A stretch of 64,000 nucleotides of DNA from an uncultured Lachnospiraceae bacterium (GCA_910586205.1 CAJUGD010000008.1:59193-123192), one strand, 5' to 3'. Counted from the first letter of the stretch, positions 25,897 to 34,908 are shown. Notes: generated by a model from the letters alone, not told the origin. Numbers and translations are program-made.

Positions 25897-26913
25897 TCAA
25901 AATTCCCCCTTTCCCTTCTTCTGTACCAATATAAAGAGCACCACCGGAGCGCCGAACATTGCCGTCACAGCGCTGATACTCAGCTCTGCCGGAGCCAGCA
26001 TGGTCCTGGCCAAAAGATCACTAAACAGACAGAATGCTGCGCCCCCCAGAAAACAGGCCGGAATCATCACAATGGGCCGGGCTGTCCCCAAAAGGCGCCG
26101 GGCCAGATGAGGCGCCGCAATCCCCACAAAAGACACCGGACCTGCAAAGGATGTGACACAGGCAGACAAAAGGCTTGACAGCACCACCAGCCAGAACCGG
26201 AACCTTTTCAGGTTCAGTCCAAGATTATGGGCATAAAGCTCGCCCAGCTCATAGGCGCTGATGGACTTGCTCATGAAAAAAACACCAAGAAAAACCGGAA
26301 TAACCACCATCGTGATCACAGCCACATGATCCCAGCCAATCCCTGAGAAGCTTCCCCTTGACCAGTTATGAAGATTGACAATCTGCTCATCCTCTGCAAA
26401 CGTCACCAGAAAATCCGTAGCTGCCGAGCAGATATATCCAATCATAATGCCGCTGACAATCAGCATAGACATTTTATCCACTGCTTTAGACATTAAGATC
26501 ACAAAACCCATGGATAACATCGCTCCCGCAAACCCGGCCCCAATCATCCCGGCAAATCCTGGCTGCAGGGCTTTTCTCAAAGACAAAATGAGCACCAAAG
26601 CCACTGCCAGCTTTGCTCCCGAAGAAATCCCCATAATAAAAGGGCCTGCAATGGGATTGTGAAAAAAAGTCTGAAGAAGATAGCCAGACAAGGCAAGGCT
26701 CCCGCCAAGCAGCGCTGCTGCCACTGCCCGCGGAAAGCGGATCTCCATCACAATATCCCGGTACACAATATCCTGACTGTTTCCTGACAAAACAGAACCG
26801 ATCTCCTTCCAGGAAATCCTCACACTTCCTATATATAAGCTGACTGCCACAAGAACCCCTGTCAGAAAAAAAAGAAACAGAAGCATCCCAAACCTGTATG
26901 CTTTATTTTCCAT
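25897..26913 (-). CDS. FecCD/BtuC family ABC transporter permease
   Basis: A 338-residue permease with about nine to ten transmembrane segments. Family motifs include RFPRAVAAALLGGSLALSGYLLQTFFHNPIAGPFIMGISSGAKLAVAL, SAATDFLVTFAEDEQI, WSRGSFSG, LGLNLKRFRFWLVVLSS and FVGIAAPHLARRLLG (the loop that contacts the ATPase). It starts 11 bases inside the end of the CbiK-binding-protein gene, so the two are coupled. It probably imports a corrinoid, cobalt chelate or tetrapyrrole given the cobalamin riboswitch. Confidence 0.92.
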   Translation of the reverse strand: MENKAYRFGMLLFLFFLTGVLVAVSLYIGSVRISWKEIGSVLSGNSQDIVYRDIVMEIRFPRAVAAALLGGSLALSGYLLQTFFHNPIAGPFIMGISSGAKLAVALVLILSLRKALQPGFAGMIGAGFAGAMLSMGFVILMSKAVDKMSMLIVSGIMIGYICSAATDFLVTFAEDEQIVNLHNWSRGSFSGIGWDHVAVITMVVIPVFLGVFFMSKSISAYELGELYAHNLGLNLKRFRFWLVVLSSLLSACVTSFAGPVSFVGIAAPHLARRLLGTARPIVMIPACFLGGAAFCLFSDLLARTMLAPAELSISAVTAMFGAPVVLFILVQKKGKGEF

Positions 26914-29023
26914 AATCCTCCGCCTGCTTCCCCAAAGATTTCAGCCTGTAAAAATAGGTCAGATTTTCCTCCCTCCCCTCCAGCATCTCATGAAGGTCAA
27001 AAATAATGGTTCCCAGCGCCATGGACGACTGATACAAATCTTTTGTGGTGCAGAATACATTTCCTTCCTTCACCGCCTTAAAGTTCTTAAATATCCCATC
27101 TTTTTCCAGCAAATCCCCCATCCCCTGAAGTTCCCCGTCAACCGTACTGTTATAGATCAGATAATCCGCATCCTTTGCCCAGGCATAAAATTCTTCCATC
27201 TGAATAGTCATGGTTGAAGACCTGTTCCCATCATCTTGTCCCTCAAATACATAAGAACCTCCGGCCAGCTCAATCATCTGGGATAAGTAGTCCGAAGGTT
27301 TTCGAATATTCACCTGGCCATTGGAAGTAATATAAAAAAATGCTGCCCGGGGCTTTTTTTCCGTTCCTTTCTCCTTCACCTGGGCTGTTACCTTCTCAAA
27401 AGCTTCCGCCTGGGCTAAAAACCCATCCTCCGCTTCTTTGTCCTTTCCCGCCAAAAGCCCGTAGAGGCGGATCCATTCCATTCTTCCCAATGGCTCCTTC
27501 TCATAGCTGGAATGATCCACTATCACGGGAATCCCAAGCCGCTCTAACTGTTCCTTTACCTGAGGAGTATGATAAATCATGGTATTTTCTATGGCCAGTC
27601 CGCAGTCCTCTGACAAAAGCCGCTCATAATCCGGCGCTGCATATTTACCGGCATACAAAAGCCTTCCTGCCCCCATGGCCTCCTGTGCCTCTTTAATGTA
27701 CCACCCGTCCTCCTTCATACTGCTAAACCGGAGCCGGTCCATTCCGTCCATAGAAATGAACATATCCATAACCGCGGAAGCTGACAGATAAATATTTTCT
27801 ATGGGCTGTTTTAATACGGTTACTCCTTCCCCCGGATTCTCAGGAACCGTCCCCTCCTTTGGAACCACCAGAAAACAGTCGGAATCCCCAACAGTAATCC
27901 AAACATAACCACCTTCATAATAGTCAATAGAAAATTCTTCTGCATACTTTAACTCCATACTGTGGGACCAGGCTAAATCCCGGCCGTCTATGGAGACAGA
28001 CCGGGCTTTCGGCTCACTTAAGCCAAGCTCCTCAAAAGCTGCGTTTACATGTTCCACATAAATATCCTGAATTGCCTTCAGCTCTCCAAGCCCCTGAAGA
28101 AAACATTCCACCTCATACCCTTCCCGTGTAAGAACACTTTTCCAGGAATCCTCCTCATCACCTGCCATGTCATTGGAAGCATGGTCTCCGAACACTACCA
28201 TCAAAGGGGCCAATACCACCCTTTTATAGCTTCCGGCCTCTTTTAAAGCCGCCAGCACATCCTCAAGATCCGGCTTTGCCTCCACCGTACCAATATAATA
28301 ATTCTTAAAACCTTCCGCATACAAGACCGCCTGCATTTTTTCGTAAACCTGATTGGATTCTGCTTCTGAGCCATGTCCCATGAATACAATGGCAGTCTCC
28401 CCGTCATCATAAGAGCCGGTGGCATCCGTAATGGCTTTTGCCACTGCCTGAAAATCCTCATCACTGGTAAGCAGCGGCTCACCTACCACGATTCTCTCAA
28501 AATATGCCTCATATTCTTTCAGCTCTGTCATCAGATCCTGATACTCCAGCCCGTTCATCAAATGGGTAGGCTGCACTACTAACGTCGCTGCATTGTCTTT
28601 TGCCGCCCGGTCCAAAGCCTCGGTCACATTATCAATACTTATTCCGTCCCGCGCCTTCAGTTTATCAATAATCATTTGAGCCGTAAATGCTCTCCTTACC
28701 TCATATTCCTGCCAGGCATTGCCAATGGCATCCTCAATGGCTCCAATGGTTTTCTCCCGGCTGTCATTATAACTGGTTCCGAAACTTACGGTCAGAATTA
28801 TTGTGTCCCCTGCTTTGGAATCCTTTTTTGAAGCTTCCCCTGCTTCCGTATCTTTTTCCGCCGGCTCCTCTGCTGCCCCATCTTTTTTCTCTGTATCCTG
28901 AACTTCTGTGCCTAATGATGGTTCTGCGGCTCCGCCCGTTGTCTGTGTCCCCTTCCCACAGCCGGACATGCCTAACGCAGCCGCCAATGCCAACGCCAAT
29001 AATGTGATCCCTTGTTTCTTCAT
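26903..29023 (-). CDS. Secreted lipoprotein: CbiK sirohydrochlorin cobaltochelatase domain fused to ABC substrate-binding domain
   Basis: A 706-residue lipoprotein. Signal peptide MKKQGITLLALALAAALG with lipobox MSGC (Cys22), then an acidic linker (about 25-72). Residues 73-330 are a CbiK-type anaerobic cobaltochelatase: TVSFGTSYNDSREKTIGAIE, QPTHLMNGLEY (His154), MGHGSEAESNQVYEKMQ, LAPLMVVFGDHASNDMAGD (His281). Both metal-binding histidines known from CbiK are kept. Residues 340-420 are a beta-rich linker (YYEGGYVWITVGDSDCFLVVP) and about 420-706 a FecB/BtuF-type binding domain. The start at 29023 has GGAGGAAGCAAC upstream. A cobalamin riboswitch precedes it and permease and ATPase follow. 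Confidence 0.88.
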   Translation of the reverse strand: MKKQGITLLALALAAALGMSGCGKGTQTTGGAAEPSLGTEVQDTEKKDGAAEEPAEKDTEAGEASKKDSKAGDTIILTVSFGTSYNDSREKTIGAIEDAIGNAWQEYEVRRAFTAQMIIDKLKARDGISIDNVTEALDRAAKDNAATLVVQPTHLMNGLEYQDLMTELKEYEAYFERIVVGEPLLTSDEDFQAVAKAITDATGSYDDGETAIVFMGHGSEAESNQVYEKMQAVLYAEGFKNYYIGTVEAKPDLEDVLAALKEAGSYKRVVLAPLMVVFGDHASNDMAGDEEDSWKSVLTREGYEVECFLQGLGELKAIQDIYVEHVNAAFEELGLSEPKARSVSIDGRDLAWSHSMELKYAEEFSIDYYEGGYVWITVGDSDCFLVVPKEGTVPENPGEGVTVLKQPIENIYLSASAVMDMFISMDGMDRLRFSSMKEDGWYIKEAQEAMGAGRLLYAGKYAAPDYERLLSEDCGLAIENTMIYHTPQVKEQLERLGIPVIVDHSSYEKEPLGRMEWIRLYGLLAGKDKEAEDGFLAQAEAFEKVTAQVKEKGTEKKPRAAFFYITSNGQVNIRKPSDYLSQMIELAGGSYVFEGQDDGNRSSTMTIQMEEFYAWAKDADYLIYNSTVDGELQGMGDLLEKDGIFKNFKAVKEGNVFCTTKDLYQSSMALGTIIFDLHEMLEGREENLTYFYRLKSLGKQAEDYGK

Positions 29024-29125
29024 GTTGCTTCCTCCTTGTATAAGTATTGGATGGTTTTCCGAAGTACACGGCTTCGGATTGGCCATACGCTTTCTGTAAA
29101 TTCTCCGTCAGCAGAAAAATGGAAC

Positions 29126-29220
29126 AGCCTCCGGCGGATGCACACAAAATGCCAAAAACGTGCATTTTGGCGCTGTACGGACAGCGCAGCAAGTGCGCAG
29201 TCCTACAGCAAGAATTCGAG
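29126..29220. repeat. Intergenic hairpins and dispersed repeat between cobalamin riboswitch and lipoprotein gene
   Basis: The leader between riboswitch and gene contains two hairpins on the minus strand: GCGCTG/CAGCGC with a 6-base loop, and CAAAATGC/GCATTTTG with a 9-base loop. Next to them, 29126-29144 is an exact reverse-complement copy of 39008-39026 (19 bases). Part of the segment (AAGTGCGCAG, then ACAGCAA) recurs at 35824-35845. It looks like a small dispersed intergenic repeat rather than part of the switch. Confidence 0.5.
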
Positions 29221-29234
29221 ACTTTCACAGTAAG

Positions 29235-29425
29235 CGCCAACATACCGGATCAAGCAGGTTTCCTGGCTTACGGCTCACAGCTCTCCCGCGCCTTCTCATG
29301 CTCCCGCACAATGGCATATCTGCAGAATCACTCCCCGTTCACAGTGACCGGATCGCCCGGGATTCTCACCCGGTTCTCTTTTACCCGGCTCCGTAGAACC
29401 GGCACTTGATCCCTTATGAAGTTAT
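29235..29425 (-). promoter_or_regulatory. Cobalamin (AdoCbl-type) riboswitch
   Basis: Reading the minus strand the segment contains the conserved cobalamin aptamer blocks in order: AAGTGCCGG, GGTAAAAGAGAACCGGGTG, GAGAATCCCGG, CCGGTCACTGTGA, and the B12 box as AAGCCAGGAAACCTGC (around 29253-29269). It sits 212 bases before the start of the CbiK-binding-protein lipoprotein gene and should repress the import operon when cobalamin is plentiful. No clear terminator was seen after the aptamer, so control may act on translation or on the hairpins that follow. Confidence 0.92.
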
Positions 29426-29530
29426 GGTTTTCGGCTTTATTCTAAAAGCATATCCACAAAATGTCAATCTCGAAAATCATCTTTGACCGTCCCCTTATCA
29501 GCGTCTGCTTCACAGTCCGCCTGACTTTTG

Positions 29531-29660
29531 TTTCAAAAATCTAGTTCATTTTTTTCTTTTATTTCAACAAAAAACTAGTTGACATTTTTAAAATTTGTGC
29601 TATTATATACTTAAAGTTGTTGATTCAAAAGAATCAGAGCTGTCATTTCAACAATCTAAT
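29531..29660 (+). promoter_or_regulatory. Promoter and repeated operator-like motif of the hexitol PTS operon
   Basis: TTGACA (29579-29584) and TATTAT (29601-29606) with 16-base spacing form a good promoter about 70 bases before the PfkB gene. A motif recurs three times around it: TTTCAAAAATCTAGTT (29531), TTTCAACAAAAAACTAGTT (29562) and TTTCAACAATCTAAT (29646). Its spacing around the promoter suggests binding sites for the DeoR-type regulator encoded in the same operon. Confidence 0.6.
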
Positions 29661-29676
29661 AAAAGGGGGTATTAAC

Positions 29677-30609
29677 ATGATCTACACGGTAACATTGAAT
29701 CCTGCCCTGGATAAGACGGTGGAGATTCCGTCCCTGACTGTGGACAGTGTAAACCGCATCACTGCCATGCGGACCGATCCGGGCGGAAAAGGAATCAATG
29801 TATCCAAGGTTATTCACAAGCTGGGAAAAGAAAGCATTGCCGCCGGCATTCTAGGCGGAGATACCGGCCATGCCATTGAATCTGCCCTGAAGGCCATGGG
29901 CCTTACAACCAGCTTCCGGTTCGTAAAGGGAGAAACCCGCACCAACCTAAAGGTCATTGACCCGGTCAATCACACCAACACGGATATCAATGAACCTGGC
30001 GTCACCGTTTCCGAGGAGATTCTGACGGAAGTGCTGCAGGAGCTTTTAGATAAGCTTACAGACCAGGACATTGTAGTCATCTCCGGAAGCATGCCCAAAG
30101 GTTCTCCCAAGAACACCTATTACACCTGGGTGAAAGCATGTAAAAATGCAGGTGCAAAAGTAATCTTAGATGCAGACGGAGATCTGCTGGCCGCAGCTCT
30201 TCACGCTTCCCCATATTTAATCAAACCCAACAACCATGAACTTTCCGACCTTTTAGGAAAACCTCTTAAAACGCCAGAGGATCTGGCAAACGCAGCACGT
30301 GACCTGATGGAGCAGCACCACATTTCCAAGATCGTGGTTTCCATGGGTGGGGAAGGCGCCCTTTATGTGACGAAAGACGAGACTGTGTATGCAGAGGGAC
30401 TGAAAGTGCCGGTGGGAAGTACAGTCGGCGCAGGGGACAGCGTTGTGGCTGCCCTGGCTGTGGCAGAGGAATCCGCCATGAGCTTAGAAGATACAGTCCG
30501 TCTCTTTACTGCCACCGGCGCCGCCAATGTAATGTGCAGCGGAACACAGGCGGCAGAATACGATGTGATTGAAGGTCTGATTCCCAAAGTCGTCCTGCAC
30601 AGATTATAA
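29677..30609 (+). CDS. PfkB family kinase, 1-phosphofructokinase type
   Basis: A 310-residue PfkB sugar-phosphate kinase of the FruK/LacC group: MIYTVTLNPALDKTVEI at the start, substrate loop DPGGKGINVSKVIHKLGKES, and ATP-site VPVGSTVGAGDSVVAALAV with the catalytic Asp in GAGDS. It phosphorylates fructose 1-phosphate (or tagatose 6-phosphate) to the bisphosphate. The start at 29677 is preceded by AAAAGGGGG. First gene of an operon with a zinc dehydrogenase, a DeoR regulator and a mannitol-type PTS; the gene set favours fructose 1-phosphate but does not prove it. Confidence 0.88.
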   Translation: MIYTVTLNPALDKTVEIPSLTVDSVNRITAMRTDPGGKGINVSKVIHKLGKESIAAGILGGDTGHAIESALKAMGLTTSFRFVKGETRTNLKVIDPVNHTNTDINEPGVTVSEEILTEVLQELLDKLTDQDIVVISGSMPKGSPKNTYYTWVKACKNAGAKVILDADGDLLAAALHASPYLIKPNNHELSDLLGKPLKTPEDLANAARDLMEQHHISKIVVSMGGEGALYVTKDETVYAEGLKVPVGSTVGAGDSVVAALAVAEESAMSLEDTVRLFTATGAANVMCSGTQAAEYDVIEGLIPKVVLHRL

Positions 30610-30706
30610 ACAAAAACAGAATAGACAGCACCGCTGTTTCTGCAAACAAAAACATTACATAAACATTTTTCTTAAAAAACAATTATTTTAGAAGGGAGAT
30701 TTTAAA

Positions 30707-31975
30707 ATGAAAGCAAAAGGTGTCAGACTGCACGCAGCAAATGATTTAAGGCTTGAGGAGTTTGAGCTTCCGGAAATCACAGACGACGAGATCCTGGTAA
30801 AAGTGATCTCTGACAGCATCTGCATGTCTACCTACAAGTGCGCCATTCTGGGCACTGCCCACAAACGTGTCCATGATGATGTGGCTGAGCATCCGGCTAT
30901 TATGGGACATGAGTTTGCCGGTGATATTGTCAAAGTCGGCAAAAACCATCAGGATACCTTTAAACCAGGCATGAAGTTTACCCTGCAGCCGGCTCTCAAC
31001 TACAAGGGAACCATGTGGAGCCCTGGTTATTCCTATGAATTTTTCGGCGGAGACGCTACCTACTGCATTATTCCTGCTGAGGTTATGGAGCTGGGCTGTC
31101 TTTTGGAGTACAATGGGCGTGCCTACTATGAGGCATCCTTAGCTGAGCCCATGTCCTGCAGCATCGGTGCATTTAACGCAGCCTATCACACCCAAATGGG
31201 CGTATATACTCACCAGATGGGTATCAAAGAAGGCGGCAAGCTGGCCATCATGGCAGGAGCCGGCCCCATGGGATTAGGCGCCCTTACTTATGCCCTGCAC
31301 CGGGATGTACGTCCGTCCATGGTTGTGGTAACAGACTTAAACCAGGAGCGGTTAGACCGGGCCGCTGCCCTGTTCCCGCCTGCAGAAGCTGCAAAAGACG
31401 GCATTGAGCTGCATTTTGTCAACACCGGAAATTATGAGGATCCGGTAGCTGAGCTTCTTAAGATTTCCGGCGGCACCGGATATGACGATGTGCTGTGCTA
31501 TGCTCCGGTGGCTGCTGTCGTCAAACAGTCCAGCGATATTTTGGGCCGTGACGGCTGCCTGAATTTCTTTGCAGGCCCCACTGACAATAAGTTCAGCGCA
31601 ACCATGAACTTCTACGATGTACATTATAATTCCACTCATGTCATGGGTACTACTGGCGGAAATACAGATGATATGATAGAATCATTAAAGCTGACTGCTG
31701 CAGGGCGCATTAACCCGGCTGTTATGGTAACACATATCGGCGGACTGGATTCTGTGGCAGATACCACCTTAAACCTGCCAAAGATTCCGGGAGGCAAGAA
31801 GCTGATCTACACTCATTTATCCATGCCTTTGACCGCTCTCACAGACCTGCGCTCCAAAGGTGAGGCAGAAAATGACAGCCGCCTGATTGCATTGGCTGAT
31901 ATTGTAGATGCCCATCAGGGACTGTGGTGCCCGGAAGCAGAAGAATATCTTTTGGCTAATTTTATTCAAGAATAG
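30707..31975 (+). CDS. Zinc-type alcohol dehydrogenase, SorE (sorbose-1-phosphate reductase)-like
   Basis: A 422-residue medium-chain dehydrogenase. GroES-like domain with PAIMGHEFAGDIVKVG (catalytic zinc His-Glu) and the cofactor domain with LAIMAGAGPMGLGALTYAL and VVTDLNQERLDRA. It lacks the four-cysteine structural zinc loop, having GYSYEFFGGDATYCIIPAEV in that area. Length and sequence resemble SorE-type hexitol-phosphate dehydrogenases rather than the unrelated MtlD. Inferred role: oxidation of the hexitol phosphate delivered by the PTS. Strong AGAAGGGAG site. It follows the PfkB gene by about 100 bases. Confidence 0.85.
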   Translation: MKAKGVRLHAANDLRLEEFELPEITDDEILVKVISDSICMSTYKCAILGTAHKRVHDDVAEHPAIMGHEFAGDIVKVGKNHQDTFKPGMKFTLQPALNYKGTMWSPGYSYEFFGGDATYCIIPAEVMELGCLLEYNGRAYYEASLAEPMSCSIGAFNAAYHTQMGVYTHQMGIKEGGKLAIMAGAGPMGLGALTYALHRDVRPSMVVVTDLNQERLDRAAALFPPAEAAKDGIELHFVNTGNYEDPVAELLKISGGTGYDDVLCYAPVAAVVKQSSDILGRDGCLNFFAGPTDNKFSATMNFYDVHYNSTHVMGTTGGNTDDMIESLKLTAAGRINPAVMVTHIGGLDSVADTTLNLPKIPGGKKLIYTHLSMPLTALTDLRSKGEAENDSRLIALADIVDAHQGLWCPEAEEYLLANFIQE

Positions 31976-31993
31976 AACGTGCTGAGACTCCTA

Positions 31994-32030
31994 AGTCTGT
32001 GCCAGGCTTTAAAAAGTCCCGGCACAGACT
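31994..32030 (+). promoter_or_regulatory. Perfect 10-bp hairpin abutting the deoR ribosome binding site
   Basis: AGTCTGTGCC (31994-32003) pairs exactly with GGCACAGACT (32021-32030) around a 17-base loop. The right arm ends one base before GGAGG, the ribosome binding site of the DeoR gene. There is no U-tract, so it is not a terminator. It may hold the site open, block it, or mark an RNA processing point between dehydrogenase and regulator genes. Confidence 0.6.
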
Positions 32031-32041
32031 GGAGGATTGTT

Positions 32042-32803
32042 ATGGATGCAATGGAAACACGCAGAAATGCGATTGTAGAACTGATCAACGAAAAAGGAAC
32101 CATCAGCTTTTCTCAGATAAAGGATGCTTTTCCCCATGTTTCTGAGATGACTCTCCGCACAGATTTAAAACTTTTAGATGAAGCCAAAAGAATTCTCCGC
32201 ATCCACGGAGGAGCCAAATCCGTACAAGTCATCATCGGCACGGATGATTTCCTCAACCGGAAATCTGTCCGTAATATCCCGGAAAAACAAAAAATAGCAG
32301 AAAAAGCATTGACCCTTCTGCGGGAAGACACCACTGTTTTTTTAGATTCCGGCAGTACGGCAACCATGTTTGCCCGTTATTTTCCTGACCAGTCCAACTT
32401 AATCTACACCACCGGCTTAAGCTGTGCCACAGAGCTTGCCAATCTGTCCAAGCCCACGGTAATGCTGCCGGGAGGCAGGCTTAACCGCTACAGCCAGAGT
32501 GTATTTGGTTTTTCTGCTATCAAGGAACTGGAACGGGTGAATTTCCACCAGGCATTTTTAGGAATCACAGGCTTTCACCCCTTGGCCGGCTTTACCTGCG
32601 GAATCAATGATGAGGCATTCCTAAAACAGACTGCCATCCGCCGGTCCGAACAGGTGGTTCTTCTTTTGGATTCCAGTAAAATCGGAGTAAAATGCAGTTT
32701 TGGCGTGTGCGGCTTTGAAGACGTGGATATTCTGGTCTCTGACGGAAAGCTTCCAAAAGATTTTCTTGAGGAATGTAAGAAATATGGTGTGACGGTTCTT
32801 TAA
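32042..32803 (+). CDS. DeoR/GlpR family transcriptional regulator
   Basis: A 253-residue regulator: N-terminal DeoR helix-turn-helix (RRNAIVELINEKGTISFSQIKDAF, MTLRTDLKLLDEAKRILRIHGGA) and a sugar-phosphate sensor domain (VFLDSGSTATMFARYF, MLPGGRLNRYSQSVFGFSA, VVLLLDSSKIG). The start at 32042 has GGAGGATTGTT directly upstream; the longer reading from 31979 has none. Located between dehydrogenase and PTS genes, so it most likely senses a phosphorylated intermediate and controls this operon through the TTTCAA-type repeats upstream. Confidence 0.9.
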   Translation: MDAMETRRNAIVELINEKGTISFSQIKDAFPHVSEMTLRTDLKLLDEAKRILRIHGGAKSVQVIIGTDDFLNRKSVRNIPEKQKIAEKALTLLREDTTVFLDSGSTATMFARYFPDQSNLIYTTGLSCATELANLSKPTVMLPGGRLNRYSQSVFGFSAIKELERVNFHQAFLGITGFHPLAGFTCGINDEAFLKQTAIRRSEQVVLLLDSSKIGVKCSFGVCGFEDVDILVSDGKLPKDFLEECKKYGVTVL

Positions 32804-32863
32804 ATGCATCAGTTCTCCATTGATAATCCTTAATATGCTGATTATAAATTTAGGAGGGTTATC

Positions 32864-34729
32864 TTGAAGAATAAAGTACAACGTTTCGGTAAATTTTTAT
32901 CGGGAATGGTTATGCCCAATATCGGCGCACTGATCGCCTTTGGCTTTTTAGCCGCACTTTTTATTGATACAGGCTGGATTCCCAACAAGGGCTTTTCCAG
33001 CATGGTCGGCCCTATGCTGACCTATCTGATTCCTGTTTTGATCGCTTCCACCGGCGGACGCATGATTGGCGGAGACAGGGGGCGTGTAGTAGGCGCCATT
33101 GCCGTGGTGGGCGCCATTATGAGCAACACAGATATTACCATGCTTATGGCTGCCATGGTCATGGGACCCTTGGCCGGATACTGCATTAAGAAATTTGACG
33201 AGGCCATGGAAGGCCATATGCCGGCCGGCTTTGAGATGCTGATCAACAATTTTTCGGCCGGACTGATGGGTATGATTCTTGCCATGTTAGGCTATGTAAT
33301 CATCGGGCCTGTTATGAGCGCCATTCTGGCCGTGCTTTCATCCGGCGTCAATATGCTGGTAAACCGCGGATTGCTTCCGCTGGTCTCTGTCTTTATTGAG
33401 CCTGCCAAAGTTTTGTTTCTCAACAATGCTATTAACCATGGGGTTTTTACTCCTATTGCCACTGCCCAGGTTACAGAGACCGGAAAGTCTATTATGTACA
33501 TGCTGGAGCCAAACCCAGGACCGGGCCTTGGAGTTTTGCTGGCCTACATGTTTTTCTGTAAGGATAAGGCTACCAGGGATTCTGCGCCCGGCGCTGTAAT
33601 CATTCACCTTTTGGGCGGTATCCATGAGATTTATTTTCCCTATATCCTGATGAATCCGGTGGTGCTTGTTGCCCCGATTCTAGGAAGCTTTGCCGGGATC
33701 TTCTGGTTTAATATGACCGGCTGCGGCCTGGTAGGTCCGGCTTCTCCCGGCTCTATCATTGCCTACATGATGATGACGCCGGGACCGGATATGATAAAGG
33801 TAATCATAGGCGTGCTCCTCTCTGCAGGCATCTCCTTTGCAGTAGCCTCTCCTCTGGTGAAAATGGCCGGTCAAAAGAGCCTGGAGGAAGCTCAGAGTGA
33901 AATGGCTGCCATGAAAGCGGAAGCCAAAGGCCAGGCATCTGTTCCCGGCTCTATCGAAAAGGCAGGCAGTATAAAGAAAATTGTTTTTGCCTGTGACGCA
34001 GGCATGGGTTCCTCTGCCATGGGAGCCACCAAATTCCGCAACCGCCTTAAGGCAAACCGTCCGGATATTACTGTGATCAATACCTCTGTGGACAACATTC
34101 CGTCTGACTGCGATATTGCAGTGGTACAGACCACCTTAGCGGACCGGGCCAAAAAATCAGCCCCCCAGGCCCAGCTCATTACCATCGGCAATTTCCTGGC
34201 AGATCCGGCTTTAGACGCTTTATACGTTCAGCTTACCACAGGAGACGCCCCGGCTGCAGCTCCCACAGGAGAAAATACGGACATTGAGATTCCGGATGTT
34301 CCGGTGAAAAAACAGGTTATCATTGCAGACGGCATTCATTTAGGTCAGACGCCTGTCACAAAAGAAGAAGCCATCCAAAAGGCAGGTGAGCTTCTGCAGA
34401 AGCTGGGCTATGTGGACGAAACCTATGTAGCTGCCATGCAGGAGCGGGAAAAACTGGTTTCCACCTACATCGGCATGGGAGTAGCCATCCCTCACGGAAC
34501 CACCCAGGCCAAGGGTACCGTGAAAAAAACCGGTATCGTATTCTTCCAATATCCGGAGGGAGTTGACTTCGGCGCCGAAAAGGCACAGCTTGTATTCGGC
34601 ATTGCAGGAATCGGAGACGAACATCTGGATCTGTTAAGCAAGCTTTGTTCCCTCTTGGAAGATCCGGTCAGACTGGAAACCTTAAAAACCACAGATAATG
34701 TGGACTGGGTATTAGAACAGCTATCCTGA
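32864..34729 (+). CDS. mtlA: PTS mannitol-type transporter EIICBA
   Basis: A 621-residue fused PTS permease. EIIC (about residues 1-340) has MPNIGALIAFGFLAALFI, STGGRMIGGDRG, NNAINHGVFTP and LLGGIHEIYFPYILMNP, all typical of MtlA. EIIB (about 365-460) carries the phosphorylated Cys in FACDAGMGSSAMG. EIIA (about 480-621) carries the His in GVAIPHGT. It imports and phosphorylates mannitol or a close hexitol. It starts with TTG at 32864 after a strong AGGAGG. Unusually, no mtlD lies nearby; the operon has a zinc dehydrogenase and a PfkB kinase. Confidence 0.92.
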   Translation: MKNKVQRFGKFLSGMVMPNIGALIAFGFLAALFIDTGWIPNKGFSSMVGPMLTYLIPVLIASTGGRMIGGDRGRVVGAIAVVGAIMSNTDITMLMAAMVMGPLAGYCIKKFDEAMEGHMPAGFEMLINNFSAGLMGMILAMLGYVIIGPVMSAILAVLSSGVNMLVNRGLLPLVSVFIEPAKVLFLNNAINHGVFTPIATAQVTETGKSIMYMLEPNPGPGLGVLLAYMFFCKDKATRDSAPGAVIIHLLGGIHEIYFPYILMNPVVLVAPILGSFAGIFWFNMTGCGLVGPASPGSIIAYMMMTPGPDMIKVIIGVLLSAGISFAVASPLVKMAGQKSLEEAQSEMAAMKAEAKGQASVPGSIEKAGSIKKIVFACDAGMGSSAMGATKFRNRLKANRPDITVINTSVDNIPSDCDIAVVQTTLADRAKKSAPQAQLITIGNFLADPALDALYVQLTTGDAPAAAPTGENTDIEIPDVPVKKQVIIADGIHLGQTPVTKEEAIQKAGELLQKLGYVDETYVAAMQEREKLVSTYIGMGVAIPHGTTQAKGTVKKTGIVFFQYPEGVDFGAEKAQLVFGIAGIGDEHLDLLSKLCSLLEDPVRLETLKTTDNVDWVLEQLS

Positions 34730-34908
34730 TCCGTTTGAAACTTATATTATTTAGAAGTTCTATCATTTGATACATCCGGCTTTACAGGGGAGTTTTACCA
34801 TAAAACATGGCCCGAACAGGGCGGATTTTGAATGTTTTTGAGGATTGCGGGAATACAAAGTACGGAGTAATCCGGTATCAGAGAGGGCAAAAGAGCTTCA
34901 AGGAAAAT

